Assembly (NCBI GenBank): GCA_902557965.1
Contig: CACECK010000002.1
Span: 124,001 to 188,000 of the forward strand
From: an uncultured SAR86 cluster bacterium
Lineage (GTDB): Bacteria; Pseudomonadota; Gammaproteobacteria; Magnimaribacterales; D2472
DNA length: 64,000 nucleotides
Direction: 5' to 3'
Within the stretch, counting starts at the first letter, position 1, and each line of letters begins with the position of its first letter. Of the stretch, positions 31,439-41,381 are shown piece by piece. Below the pieces are notes generated by a model. That model saw only the letters and a list, made by a program, of their open reading frames with translations. It was not told the origin of the DNA and did no database searches. A program made the position numbers and the translations under genes.

Positions 31439-32665
31439 TTATTCTCCTTTTTGTACCTTAGGTTCCCTTGGCATACCAAGTCCTCTTTCAGATATAATAT
31501 TTTTTTGAATTTGGCTTGTTCCCCCACCAATAATTAATCCAAGAAAATACATATAGCCTACTTGCCAAGAACCTCCATCTCTAATATTTGGACTATTTTC
31601 ATATAATGTTCCCAGTTCACCCATAATGTCGATTGCAAAACCCTCTAGCTCATGCCTTAATTCAGTGCCTACAAATTTTTGAATCATACCAGCAATTTTT
31701 ACATCTTGATTTTTATTTAATTTGGCTGATAAAACTCTTAATGAATTAGATTGAAAAGCAATAACTTTACCTTGGATTTTCATTAACTTATCAAGATAGA
31801 CAGGATTATCAATAACCTTTTCACCATTAATAGTTTCATCTTTCATTCTTTCAATGAGAGAATTCAATCTATTCATCATTACATTTGGATCTGAGAGGGA
31901 GCCTCTTTCATGTCCTAATGTTGCATTAGCTACAGCCCAACCTTCGCCTCGTTTTCCGACAATATTTTCTTCAGGAATTGTTACATCTGTAAAAAATACC
32001 TCATTAAATCCTGCGTTCAGAGTCATATCAACTAATGGCCTAATTTCAATTCCAGGTGCATCCATTGGTATTAATAAATAACTTATACCAGCATGTTTTG
32101 TAGCATCTGGCTCTGTTCTTACTAAGCAAAACATCATTTGAGAATATTGTGCTGTACTTGTCCAAATTTTCTGACCATTAATCACCCAGTTTCCTTCAAT
32201 CAATTCACCTTTTGTTTGAAGGCTTGCAAGATCACTTCCTGCATTAGGCTCTGAATAACCTTGACACCATATAATTTCACCATGCAATGTTGGTTTTATA
32301 TATTTTTGTTTTTGTTCTTCAGTACCTAGTTCTAAAAGTGTTGGGACTAACATATCTATTCCTTGACCACCCATTGGTGGCGGAACTTTAGCTTTTGCAA
32401 ACTCAGACGCTATTATTCTATTTTTGATAATATCAGTTTCACCGCCATATCCTCCGTACTCTCTTGGAATAGACCTAGCAAAATATCCATTTTCAATTAA
32501 TAGTTTCTGCCAATCAGATCTTTTCATTTTAAGATCACCAGACTTAAAAGATCCCGCTAATGGAATTTTTGAAGAGTCAGAAAAATGTACTCCAGAATAT
32601 TTTTTACAAAATTTCTTAAGCTTTTCTGTAAATTCTTTATATTCAGAACCGTAATTTAAATCCAT
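31439..32665 (-). CDS. Acyl-CoA dehydrogenase
   Basis: 408 aa; WCQGYSEPNAGSDLASLQTKG, NGQKIWTSTAQ, GGGTSQIQKNIISERGLGMPRE. Confidence 0.94.
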   Translation of the reverse strand: MDLNYGSEYKEFTEKLKKFCKKYSGVHFSDSSKIPLAGSFKSGDLKMKRSDWQKLLIENGYFARSIPREYGGYGGETDIIKNRIIASEFAKAKVPPPMGGQGIDMLVPTLLELGTEEQKQKYIKPTLHGEIIWCQGYSEPNAGSDLASLQTKGELIEGNWVINGQKIWTSTAQYSQMMFCLVRTEPDATKHAGISYLLIPMDAPGIEIRPLVDMTLNAGFNEVFFTDVTIPEENIVGKRGEGWAVANATLGHERGSLSDPNVMMNRLNSLIERMKDETINGEKVIDNPVYLDKLMKIQGKVIAFQSNSLRVLSAKLNKNQDVKIAGMIQKFVGTELRHELEGFAIDIMGELGTLYENSPNIRDGGSWQVGYMYFLGLIIGGGTSQIQKNIISERGLGMPREPKVQKGE

Positions 32666-32671
32666 ACTATC

Positions 32672-33457
32672 TTATTCCCAGTTAGGTTTTCTTTTTTCAA
32701 GAAATGCTGTAATTCCTTCCTTTGCATCTTTACCTTCAAAGCATTTTGCTATTTGTTCTTTTAAGTATGGCAATGCCTCATTAAAATCTTTTGAATCTTG
32801 TTTTTCATATGCCTCAAGTCCAAACTTCATAGTTTCGGGTGCAAGGCTAGCCAATTCTTCTGCAAGTTCCTTAACTCTTTGATTCAAATTTTCAGGTTTA
32901 ACTGATTCATTTATCAAGCCCCACTTTTCAGCCTCATCAGCATCGATAGGTTTACCTCGCATAATAAAGTCTAATCCTGCTCTTTTTGGCATCACTCTAA
33001 AAAGACCAGCCATAACCATAAATGGCCATAGACCTCTATGAATTTCAGGCGCTGAAAAAGTCGCAGTATTTACTGATACAGCATGAGTGGAGTTACTTAC
33101 CATTAAGAGGGCACCTGCAAGAACTGAACCTTGAATTTTACATATTATCGGCTTATAAAGATGCCTAAGCGAAAGACTGATATCGTCAGCATTTGATAAC
33201 TTTGGTATATTTGATTCTGAATCAGATTTTCTTAAATCTGCTCCAGCACAAAAAATGTCACCTTTTGCAGCAATAACCACTACTCTAATAGAGTCTTCTT
33301 GCTTAGCGAATGCTAAAGAATAGTTCAGCTCATTCATCATGACATTGTTAATAGCATTCTTTTTTTCAGGTCTATTAAGAGTAATAGTTAATATCTTTTT
33401 TTTGATTTCGAGATCAATCGCTTCAAAATTAAGACCCTCTAATGACAATTTTTCCAT
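32672..33457 (-). CDS. Enoyl-CoA hydratase/isomerase family protein
   Basis: 261 aa; LTITLNRPEKKNAINNVMMNEL, IFCAGADLRK, ITAFLEKRKPNWE. Confidence 0.93.
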   Translation of the reverse strand: MEKLSLEGLNFEAIDLEIKKKILTITLNRPEKKNAINNVMMNELNYSLAFAKQEDSIRVVVIAAKGDIFCAGADLRKSDSESNIPKLSNADDISLSLRHLYKPIICKIQGSVLAGALLMVSNSTHAVSVNTATFSAPEIHRGLWPFMVMAGLFRVMPKRAGLDFIMRGKPIDADEAEKWGLINESVKPENLNQRVKELAEELASLAPETMKFGLEAYEKQDSKDFNEALPYLKEQIAKCFEGKDAKEGITAFLEKRKPNWE

Positions 33458-33459
33458 GC

Positions 33460-35232
33460 TTAAGTTTCTCCCAATATTTCATTTGGCACAAGAATCTTTT
33501 TTGCTCGCAAATATTCTCCTAGAGATTTTGCCTGACTGTCTTTCCTATTATTGGAAGATACCCCATCTTGTAAAATATCATGAATATAAAAGTTCAGAGA
33601 ATTAATATTAGGCAGTTCAAATCTTTCAATCTCATATTTTGACAAATCAGGCATTAATTCTTTAATTTTTTCAATAGTTAAAAAGTTATATAAGAATGAA
33701 AAGGTCGTATTATTTTTTGCCCACACGCCTAAATTAGCACATCCTCCTTTATCTCCGGATCTTGTACCAAATAAATCTCCAAAGAAAATTTCTGAATGGC
33801 TAGAAGATTTTATATCATCAATTTCAATAGGCTCTCTTTGGTAATATATTTCTTCCAAACCCAATTGACTGGTTGGAATAATTTCAATTTCTTTACCGTC
33901 AACATGAACCCTTTCTTTTATGTATTTACTATTTATTAGAGCAGGCCAATATACAATAACTGGACCGCTTGACTTTGGATTTGTTTGTGCAAAAAAACCT
34001 GGAATATTTGCTAAAGCTAATTCAATTATCTTTGCACTAAAAAGCCTTCCAACGAGTTCTTGGTTCATTGATTTCACTGAAATAACAAGTGAAGCCATAG
34101 CTTCTTCATTTGTGCTTGGATTCTCTTTATCTGTTCGATGAAGTTCAATAAAAACTTCATCAAATTGATCTTTACCACCAACTGAGTTAAAAAGCGTATC
34201 TGTGAAGACTTTTGCTTTATCTTCAATATCCATGCCAGTTAGAATTATTTCCATACCATTTCTGTTTCCACCAGCAAGGTTTATACATACTTTATGATCT
34301 TTTGGCGGAGAGCTTCCTCGGCATCCTGAGACATGAACTTTATCTTTTTCTACCTCTTCTATTTTTAATGTATCAAAATGAGCAATAACATCTGGATTTA
34401 CATATGCAGGAGAACTAATTTCATATAATAACTGAGCGGTTACAGTTCCTTTTGATACCAAACCGCCAGTTCCAGGATGTTTTGTGATGTTAAAACTTCC
34501 GTCTTCATAAATTTCTGCAATAGGGTAACCAACATTATCAAAATCAAGCACTTCTTTAAAAAAAGCATAATTACCTCCAGTTGCCTGGCACCCACATTCT
34601 ATAATATGTCCCGCAGCTAAAGCTCCAGCTAATGCATCATAATTATTTCTATCCCAATTATATTTCCAGGCGGCCGGACCTATTACAACAGCTGCATCAG
34701 TAACTCTTGGGCAGACAACTATATCAGCACCATTATCAAGTGCTTCTTTTATGCCCCAGGCTCCTAGATAAACATTTGATGTAAGAGGGGTATAGCCTGA
34801 ATTTTTTAAAGAAGTATTTTTATCAATATTTACAAACTCTTCACCACTACCTATTAGGTTTGACATTTCTGGCATTAAATCGTCCCCGTCAATGTATGCA
34901 ACTTTCATTTCTACAGCTTGCTCCTCTAGAATTTTCTGTATTTCGCTTGCCATAGATTTAGGATTTAACCCACCTGCATTTGTAACAATTTTGATGTTTT
35001 TCTCATCGCATGTTTTTGCAATTTCGTTTACTTGTTTTAAAAAAGTTCCAACATATCCTTTATCTTCTCCTCTTTGAAGTTTTTGGCCGTAAAGAATTGT
35101 CATTGTGAGTTCTGCTAAATAATCTCCAGTTAGAACATCAATTGGACCTCCTTCAACTAAATCTTTTGCAGCTGATAATTTATCGCCATAAAACCCACTA
35201 CAGTTAGCAATTTTTATTAAGTTATTTTCCAT
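33460..35232 (-). CDS. Acyclic terpene utilization AtuA family protein (DUF1446)
   Basis: 590 aa; IANCSGFYGDKLSAAKDLVEGGPIDVLTGDYLAELTM; GDLFGTRSGDKGGCANLGVWA. Confidence 0.92.
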   Translation of the reverse strand: MENNLIKIANCSGFYGDKLSAAKDLVEGGPIDVLTGDYLAELTMTILYGQKLQRGEDKGYVGTFLKQVNEIAKTCDEKNIKIVTNAGGLNPKSMASEIQKILEEQAVEMKVAYIDGDDLMPEMSNLIGSGEEFVNIDKNTSLKNSGYTPLTSNVYLGAWGIKEALDNGADIVVCPRVTDAAVVIGPAAWKYNWDRNNYDALAGALAAGHIIECGCQATGGNYAFFKEVLDFDNVGYPIAEIYEDGSFNITKHPGTGGLVSKGTVTAQLLYEISSPAYVNPDVIAHFDTLKIEEVEKDKVHVSGCRGSSPPKDHKVCINLAGGNRNGMEIILTGMDIEDKAKVFTDTLFNSVGGKDQFDEVFIELHRTDKENPSTNEEAMASLVISVKSMNQELVGRLFSAKIIELALANIPGFFAQTNPKSSGPVIVYWPALINSKYIKERVHVDGKEIEIIPTSQLGLEEIYYQREPIEIDDIKSSSHSEIFFGDLFGTRSGDKGGCANLGVWAKNNTTFSFLYNFLTIEKIKELMPDLSKYEIERFELPNINSLNFYIHDILQDGVSSNNRKDSQAKSLGEYLRAKKILVPNEILGET

Positions 35233-35844
35233 TTAATTTTTTAACTTTATTCCATTAAGGATGATTGAGGTCAGAGAATTTGCAGATTCATCAGGAGAAG
35301 AACTAATGAGCTTTCTATTTTTTTCAGAAAGGAATTCTCTTCCAATGCTACTAAATAGGATAGAAAAAGCTTTAGTATTAATTTCACGTATTTCTTTCAT
35401 ATTAATTGCTTCATTTAAAAGTTTTTCAGTATATTCTGATATAAAATTTTCATGAAAGTCTGTCATTTTTTTTGACCCTTCAATTTTTTCAACATTTTTC
35501 ATGAATCGATCAAACTTTGGACCAACAGCTTGATTAACAATAAAAAGATACTTTTCTAACTTTTCTATAGGCGAACTTATTTCATTAACTGAGTCAATTG
35601 CATGTTTTCCAAGTTTTCTTAGAATATTGTCCATAGTCATTAAAATTAATTTGTCTTTACTTGGCGCAATTTCATAAAGTGTTCTTAATGATATTTTAAG
35701 TTTTGAAGCAAATTCTGACATTGTGATATCAGGAACACCTTTTTCGAGCATTTTTTCAAGAGTATCTATTATCTCTGAATGCCTTTTAGTTATTATTTTC
35801 GGCTTTTTAACAATTACGCTTTCTTGAAACTCAACTTCTCTCAT
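35233..35844 (-). CDS. TetR-type transcriptional regulator
   Basis: 203 aa; N-terminal HTH ILDTLEKML…ITMSEFASKLKISLRTLYEIAPSKDKLIL-type (read RHSEIIDTLEKMLEKGVPDITMSEFASKLKISLRTLYEIAPSKDKLI). Confidence 0.85.
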   Translation of the reverse strand: MREVEFQESVIVKKPKIITKRHSEIIDTLEKMLEKGVPDITMSEFASKLKISLRTLYEIAPSKDKLILMTMDNILRKLGKHAIDSVNEISSPIEKLEKYLFIVNQAVGPKFDRFMKNVEKIEGSKKMTDFHENFISEYTEKLLNEAINMKEIREINTKAFSILFSSIGREFLSEKNRKLISSSPDESANSLTSIILNGIKLKN

Positions 35845-35847
35845 TAT

Positions 35848-37770
35848 CTATTTTACTACCATCAAAAGGGCACCATTTTCTACTTGATCATTTACTGAGA
35901 TAAGTAATTCCGATACAGTCCCATCTTCAGAAGCTTTTATTGAATGCTCCATTTTCATTGCTTCAAGGATAACTAGCGTGTCACCAGCTTGCACTTTTTT
36001 ACCTTTATTAACTTTTATATCAATGACTTTGCCAGGCATAGGCGCAATTAAACCTCCTGCAGTAATTTCCTGACCAGGAATCACAAATTTTGGCTTTATG
36101 GACAACATTACATCTCCATAAGGCATATGCACTAAGATATTTGATGTATTCATCGTTACTTTTGCGTAATGCCTTTCAGTATCAAAAACACAGTCAATAC
36201 CATCTTCATCCTTGTCATATATCAAAGCTGTTTTACCATTTGAGAATTTAAATGAACCATCTCTTTGAAGTTGATATTCTACTTTTATGTCAGTATTTTC
36301 ATATTCGAAAGTAATTGATTGAGATGGAAGTCTTCCATTAGTCCATCCAGATGGCATGAAACTTGCTACATTAGATTTCTTTCTATTTAACTCTTGAATC
36401 CAAAGTGCTGCAATGGCAACAACATGATGAATTGAACCATCAGGAATAACTAATTTTCTATCTGGATTTACTCTATCAATAAAGTCTGTTGTCGTATCCC
36501 CATCAATGAATTCTTTTGATTTAAGACAATTTACTAAGAAATCCCTATTAGTTTTTACGCCTCCAATATGCGCAGACTCTAAAGCTTTTGCAAGTTTACT
36601 TGCAGCGTCGGTTCTATTAGGGGCATAAGAAATTATTTTAGCCAACATTGGGTCAAAGTCTGTACCAACAACTGTTCCTCTAGAAACGCCAGTATCCCAT
36701 CTCGCATCAGCAGAATTATCTTTTTCAAAAGCTATTAAAGTACCTATTTCAGGAAGAAAGTCATTATTAGGATCTTCGGCATACAATCTTGCTTCGATTG
36801 ATGAGCCACTCCATTGAATATCTTCTTGAGAAAATTTTAACTCTTCTCCTCTTGCAACTTTTAGCTGTTCACTCACAAGATCAATACCAGTAACTTCTTC
36901 TGTCACTGGGTGCTCAACTTGCAGACGTGTATTTACTTCGAGAAACCAAAATTCACCTGTTTTATCATCAAATAGAAACTCTACAGTACCAGCTGATTCA
37001 TACTTTATTTGTTTAGCTAATTTAACGGCAGCATCACCCATTTTATTTCTTATTTCTTCAGACACTCTAGGCGAGGGTGATTCTTCAATAATTTTTTGAT
37101 GCCTTCTTTGAATGGAACACTCCCTTTCTCCGAGATGAACAACATTGCCATTAGAGTCACCTAAAATTTGAATTTCTATATGTCTAGACTTCTCAACATA
37201 TCTTTCGATAAATATTCTTTCATCATTGAAACCATTAAGTGCTTCTCTTTGCGCACTTATAATAGAATCTTTTAATTCACTTGATTTATTAACAATTCTC
37301 ATTCCCTTGCCACCACCACCAGCTGCAGCTTTAATTAAAAGTGGATAGCCAATCTTATTAGCTTCTTTGGGGTTTGAAGTCATTGGAAGTGTTGGAACAT
37401 TTGCTTTTATGGCGAGTTCTTTTGCTTTGAGCTTATCTCCCATTACTGAAATCACATGAGGAGAGGGCCCAATCCAAACCAAACCTTCTTTTTTAACTTT
37501 TCTTGCAAATGATGAGTTTTCAGATAAAAAGCCATATCCAGGATGTATTGCTTGAGCTCCTGTCTTAATGGCAGCATCAATAATTTGATTCCCATCTAAA
37601 TAACCACCATCTTTGAGCCTTACAGATTGATCAGCTTGTTTTACAAATAAAGCATCTTTATCAGCATTAACATATACTGCAACTGATCTAATACCCATCT
37701 CTTTAGCAGTTTTAATAATCCTGCATGCAATTTCGCCTCTATTGGCAATTAGTATTGAATTAAAAATCAT
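35848..37770 (-). CDS. Biotin-dependent acyl-CoA carboxylase alpha subunit (biotin carboxylase + BCCP)
   Basis: 640 aa; IANRGEIACRIIKTAKEMGI, AAGGGGKGMRIV, biotinylation motif ILEAMKMEHSI. Confidence 0.95.
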   Translation of the reverse strand: MIFNSILIANRGEIACRIIKTAKEMGIRSVAVYVNADKDALFVKQADQSVRLKDGGYLDGNQIIDAAIKTGAQAIHPGYGFLSENSSFARKVKKEGLVWIGPSPHVISVMGDKLKAKELAIKANVPTLPMTSNPKEANKIGYPLLIKAAAGGGGKGMRIVNKSSELKDSIISAQREALNGFNDERIFIERYVEKSRHIEIQILGDSNGNVVHLGERECSIQRRHQKIIEESPSPRVSEEIRNKMGDAAVKLAKQIKYESAGTVEFLFDDKTGEFWFLEVNTRLQVEHPVTEEVTGIDLVSEQLKVARGEELKFSQEDIQWSGSSIEARLYAEDPNNDFLPEIGTLIAFEKDNSADARWDTGVSRGTVVGTDFDPMLAKIISYAPNRTDAASKLAKALESAHIGGVKTNRDFLVNCLKSKEFIDGDTTTDFIDRVNPDRKLVIPDGSIHHVVAIAALWIQELNRKKSNVASFMPSGWTNGRLPSQSITFEYENTDIKVEYQLQRDGSFKFSNGKTALIYDKDEDGIDCVFDTERHYAKVTMNTSNILVHMPYGDVMLSIKPKFVIPGQEITAGGLIAPMPGKVIDIKVNKGKKVQAGDTLVILEAMKMEHSIKASEDGTVSELLISVNDQVENGALLMVVK

Positions 37771-39425
37771 AATCTAAATACTCCATATTCTGATGCGCCT
37801 TCAATAACGTTATTGCTTACAATAGATAAACAAAATCCTATTACATCTCTAGTATCTCTTGGATCTATTATCCCATCGTCAGTCATCATGCTGCTTGCAA
37901 CAAGACCATGAGACAACTTTTCCAGATAATCAATCACCATTGCTTTAAGTTGTTCGTCCGCTTTTTTATCAAATTTCTTACCATCCCTCTTTGCTTTAGC
38001 TTCTCTTACTATTGACATTACACCAGCCATTTGCTCTGGACCCATGACTGCAATTTTTGCTGTTGGCCATAAAAAGGTAAATCTATTATTAAAAGCTTTG
38101 CCAGACATTGCATAAGTCCCTGCACCATATGAAGCGCCAACTATAAATGTTATATGAGGCACCATTGAATTAGATACGGCGTTAATAAGTTGAGATCCCT
38201 TCTTAATTATTCCCTGTCTTTCAAAATCTTTTCCTACAAGAAAGCCAGTAACATTATGTAAAAAAACCAGTGGAATATCTCTCTTGTTACATAGCTGTAT
38301 GAAACTTGCACCTTTCTCAGCTGATCCAGGGTAGATAGGACCATTATTTCCAATAATGCCTATTTGATATCCATGAACTGAAGCCCAGCCACATACCAAT
38401 GATGAGCCATAAAGTGGTTTAAACTCTTCGAACTTTGACCCATCAACAAATCTTGCAATAATTTCTTTAATATCAACAGCTGACTTAAGATCCTCACTTA
38501 AAATTCCTAATAATTCTTCGCTTTGATACTCTGGTTCGGAAGATTCAATTTTTGGCTCGGGACCTTTTTTTGACCAATTTAGATGAGAAACCACTTCTCT
38601 ACATATTCTCAGAGCATCCATTTCATCCTCTGCAAGATAATCAGATAGACCTGACACCTCTGAATGCATTTGAGCTCCTCCAAGAGTTTCATCATCAGAC
38701 TCTTCACCTGTAGCCATTTTTACTAGCGGTGGACCGGCGAGAAAAGCTTTAGATTGATCTTTTATAAAAATATTATAATCAGACATTCCTGGTTGATAGG
38801 CACCTCCAGCTGTAGATGAGCCAAATACAACTGATATAACTGGAATTCTAAGTTTTGATAACTCTGTCATTTCATAAAAAAATCTTCCTGTAGATGCAAA
38901 GTGACTTTGTTGAAGTGACGGAGCTATCGGCGGCGTATCACCCTGATTATTTGAGACACTTAAATCACCACCAGCTGATTCTACAAAACTTATAAATGGT
39001 ATTTTGTTATCTCTTGCTATTTCTTTTGCTCTTTTCCATTTTTCTCCAACATAAACAGTCATTGCTCCTGCTTTTACAGAAGGGTCATTTGCAAAAATAA
39101 CACATTCAGTTCCTGAAATAATTCCAACACCGGATACACACCCACCACCAACGTTGTAATTGTTTGTTCCATATGCCGCAAATGGCTGAATCTCTAGAAA
39201 GGGGCTATCTGGATCAAGTACATTCATTACTCTTTGTCTAACTGGCATTTTTCCTCTTTTTGCAAGACGTTCATGATGATGCATACCACCTCCAATTTCA
39301 GCTAAGTCAAGGAGTCCGTCCAAGAATTTTAATTTTTCTAGCATCATTGCTTTATTTTTTTGATACTGATCTGAATTTACATCAAGGTTAGATTTTAATT
39401 TTGGTGATATATTTTCTTTATTCAT
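37767..39425 (-). CDS. Acyl-CoA carboxylase beta (carboxyltransferase) subunit
   Basis: 552 aa; FGSSTAGGAYQPGMSD, GGAQMHSEVSGLSDYLAEDE, ASYGAGTYAMSGKAFNNRFTFLWPTAKIAVMGPEQMAGVM. Confidence 0.94.
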   Translation of the reverse strand: MNKENISPKLKSNLDVNSDQYQKNKAMMLEKLKFLDGLLDLAEIGGGMHHHERLAKRGKMPVRQRVMNVLDPDSPFLEIQPFAAYGTNNYNVGGGCVSGVGIISGTECVIFANDPSVKAGAMTVYVGEKWKRAKEIARDNKIPFISFVESAGGDLSVSNNQGDTPPIAPSLQQSHFASTGRFFYEMTELSKLRIPVISVVFGSSTAGGAYQPGMSDYNIFIKDQSKAFLAGPPLVKMATGEESDDETLGGAQMHSEVSGLSDYLAEDEMDALRICREVVSHLNWSKKGPEPKIESSEPEYQSEELLGILSEDLKSAVDIKEIIARFVDGSKFEEFKPLYGSSLVCGWASVHGYQIGIIGNNGPIYPGSAEKGASFIQLCNKRDIPLVFLHNVTGFLVGKDFERQGIIKKGSQLINAVSNSMVPHITFIVGASYGAGTYAMSGKAFNNRFTFLWPTAKIAVMGPEQMAGVMSIVREAKAKRDGKKFDKKADEQLKAMVIDYLEKLSHGLVASSMMTDDGIIDPRDTRDVIGFCLSIVSNNVIEGASEYGVFRL

Positions 39426-39451
39426 AACTTAAAAATGTTTAGGGCCAGTAA

Positions 39452-39479
39452 TGGTAATATATTATCATTAATATTACCA
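39452..39479. promoter_or_regulatory. 28-bp perfect inverted repeat (9-bp arms), candidate operator
   Basis: TGGTAATAT-attatcatta-ATATTACCA in the divergent region between the carboxylase operon and the GST gene. Confidence 0.5.
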
Positions 39480-39517
39480 CTATTTAGATGTAAGATAGCT
39501 CTTTTACATTTCAAAAC

Positions 39518-40138
39518 ATGATAAAAATTTACGGAACAGAAAATTCTAGAGCTGTCAGACCTATTTGGACGGCAGAAGAAATGGGCCTTGAATATGAATT
39601 AATCATGATGCCATTTCCTCCAAGAGTATTTATGAAAGAATACCTTGATATAAATATGTTAGGAACCATACCGTATTTAATTGACGGCAATGTAAGGATG
39701 ACAGAATCGGTGGCAATTTCACAATATTTGGTTGAAAAATATGGTCCAACAGACCTGCAGGTAAAACCAGATGAAGAAGATTATCCATCATATTTGAATT
39801 GGTTATTTCATGCAGACGCAACCCTTACTTTTCCACAAACAGTGGTTCTAAGATATAAGTTTCAAGAACCAGGAGTTGCCGATGCTGCTGTTGAAGGTTA
39901 TAGCAGGTGGTTTGTATCAAGACTTAAACTTCTTGAGAAATCTTTAGAAGATAAACAGTATTTATGCTCTAACAGATTTACAATTGCAGACATATGTGTA
40001 AGTTACGCTATTAATCTTGCAGAGGCTTTAGGAATTGAACAAGCCTTTAAACCCAACATAAAAAGATGGTCAGATAATTTATTTTCAAGACCAGCTTTTA
40101 TTAAAAGCAAAGAGTATAAATATGAACCCAATGAATAA
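39518..40138 (+). CDS. Glutathione S-transferase family protein
   Basis: 206 aa; thioredoxin-like N-domain (…GTIPYLIDGNVRMTESVAISQYLVEKYG), C-domain FTIADICVSYAI. Confidence 0.92.
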   Translation: MIKIYGTENSRAVRPIWTAEEMGLEYELIMMPFPPRVFMKEYLDINMLGTIPYLIDGNVRMTESVAISQYLVEKYGPTDLQVKPDEEDYPSYLNWLFHADATLTFPQTVVLRYKFQEPGVADAAVEGYSRWFVSRLKLLEKSLEDKQYLCSNRFTIADICVSYAINLAEALGIEQAFKPNIKRWSDNLFSRPAFIKSKEYKYEPNE

Positions 40139-41381
40139 AATTAAAAGTTTCTTATTTACATTATTATTTCTTCCATTTATTTTGGGAGCAAATCAAACCA
40201 ATCATATTCAAACCATCTATCTAGGCTCAGGATGTTTTTGGGGAGCAGAAAAAGGATACGAGGCCTTAGAAGGAGTAATTGATGCAAAGTCAGGTTATGC
40301 TAATGGGTATGGAATAAAACCCAACTATAGATCTATTATTCAATTGAAGAATAAATTCAATTCAGATAATTTTGCTGAGGTTGTTGAGGTCACATTTAAT
40401 TCAAACTACATAACACTTGAAGAAATTCTGATGCATTTTTTTGAAACTCATAATCCTACTCAATACAACAGACAAGGCAATGATATCGGTACTCAATATA
40501 GATCTACGATATTATTTTCAAATCAAGATCAAAAACAGATTTCTGAACTTATTAGAGATGAATATCAATTGCTCTTAAAAAACGGTGGATATGGCCAGAT
40601 AAAAACAAAAATAGAGCCCCTTGAAAATTTTTATTTTGCTGAGGAATACCATCAAGACTACCTTAAGAAAAATCCTAATGGATATTGTCCTGATCTCTCA
40701 ACTGGAATTGTTTTTAATAAAGAAAGTATTAATCCTCTTGATAATAGTAATCTAGCAAAGGGTAAACAAATTTTAGTTCTGGATTCTAAGAGCTATTGCC
40801 CATATTGCGATAAATTAAAGAATGATGTTATTAATGACTACAACGGAAGCATACCATTAAGCTATAGAACATCTGACCAACTCCACGGACTTGTCCTTAA
40901 ATCACCAAGTTGGGCTACGCCTTCAATATTATTTCTTGAGAATGGCACAGAAGTATTTGGATATCAGGGTTATATAAATTCAAAGGATTTTTATAAGCTA
41001 TTAGGAAAGTTTAAGCTTGGCGAGACTGAGGCATATAAAGTTGCTTTTAATGCAGGAACAGACGCAAGATTTTGTAAAGAATATCAAATATTCAAAAATA
41101 CGCCTGATGGTGTTTTTGTTGATAAGCTTAGTGGAGCGCCTCTTTTTGATACCAAGGATAGATTTGTATCAAGATCTGGATGGCTATCATTTACAGGCCC
41201 AGTGAAAGATTCTGTTTATGAACTTCCTGACAATAGTTATGGAATGAGGAGAACCGAGATAAGGTCTGTATCTTCTGATATCCACCTAGGGCATGTTTTT
41301 GATGATGGACCCAATGGAATGCCCAGATACTGTATTAATGCTACAGTTTTAGAGTTTCAACCTAGAGTTGAAAGCTCTTAG
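40122..41381 (+). CDS. Exported MsrA / thioredoxin-fold / MsrB fusion protein
   Basis: 419 aa; signal peptide, MsrA GSGCFWGAEKGYE, central SYCPYCDKL with cis-Pro WATPSILF, MsrB HLGHVFDDGPNGMPRYCINATVLEF. Confidence 0.9.
   Translation: MNPMNKIKSFLFTLLFLPFILGANQTNHIQTIYLGSGCFWGAEKGYEALEGVIDAKSGYANGYGIKPNYRSIIQLKNKFNSDNFAEVVEVTFNSNYITLEEILMHFFETHNPTQYNRQGNDIGTQYRSTILFSNQDQKQISELIRDEYQLLLKNGGYGQIKTKIEPLENFYFAEEYHQDYLKKNPNGYCPDLSTGIVFNKESINPLDNSNLAKGKQILVLDSKSYCPYCDKLKNDVINDYNGSIPLSYRTSDQLHGLVLKSPSWATPSILFLENGTEVFGYQGYINSKDFYKLLGKFKLGETEAYKVAFNAGTDARFCKEYQIFKNTPDGVFVDKLSGAPLFDTKDRFVSRSGWLSFTGPVKDSVYELPDNSYGMRRTEIRSVSSDIHLGHVFDDGPNGMPRYCINATVLEFQPRVESS

Noticed and set aside
31439-31530. Listed 5' extension of the 30349-31530 ORF overlapping the upstream acyl-CoA dehydrogenase
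   Set aside because: An ATG at 31437 immediately after the upstream stop gives a standard acyl-CoA dehydrogenase N-terminus.
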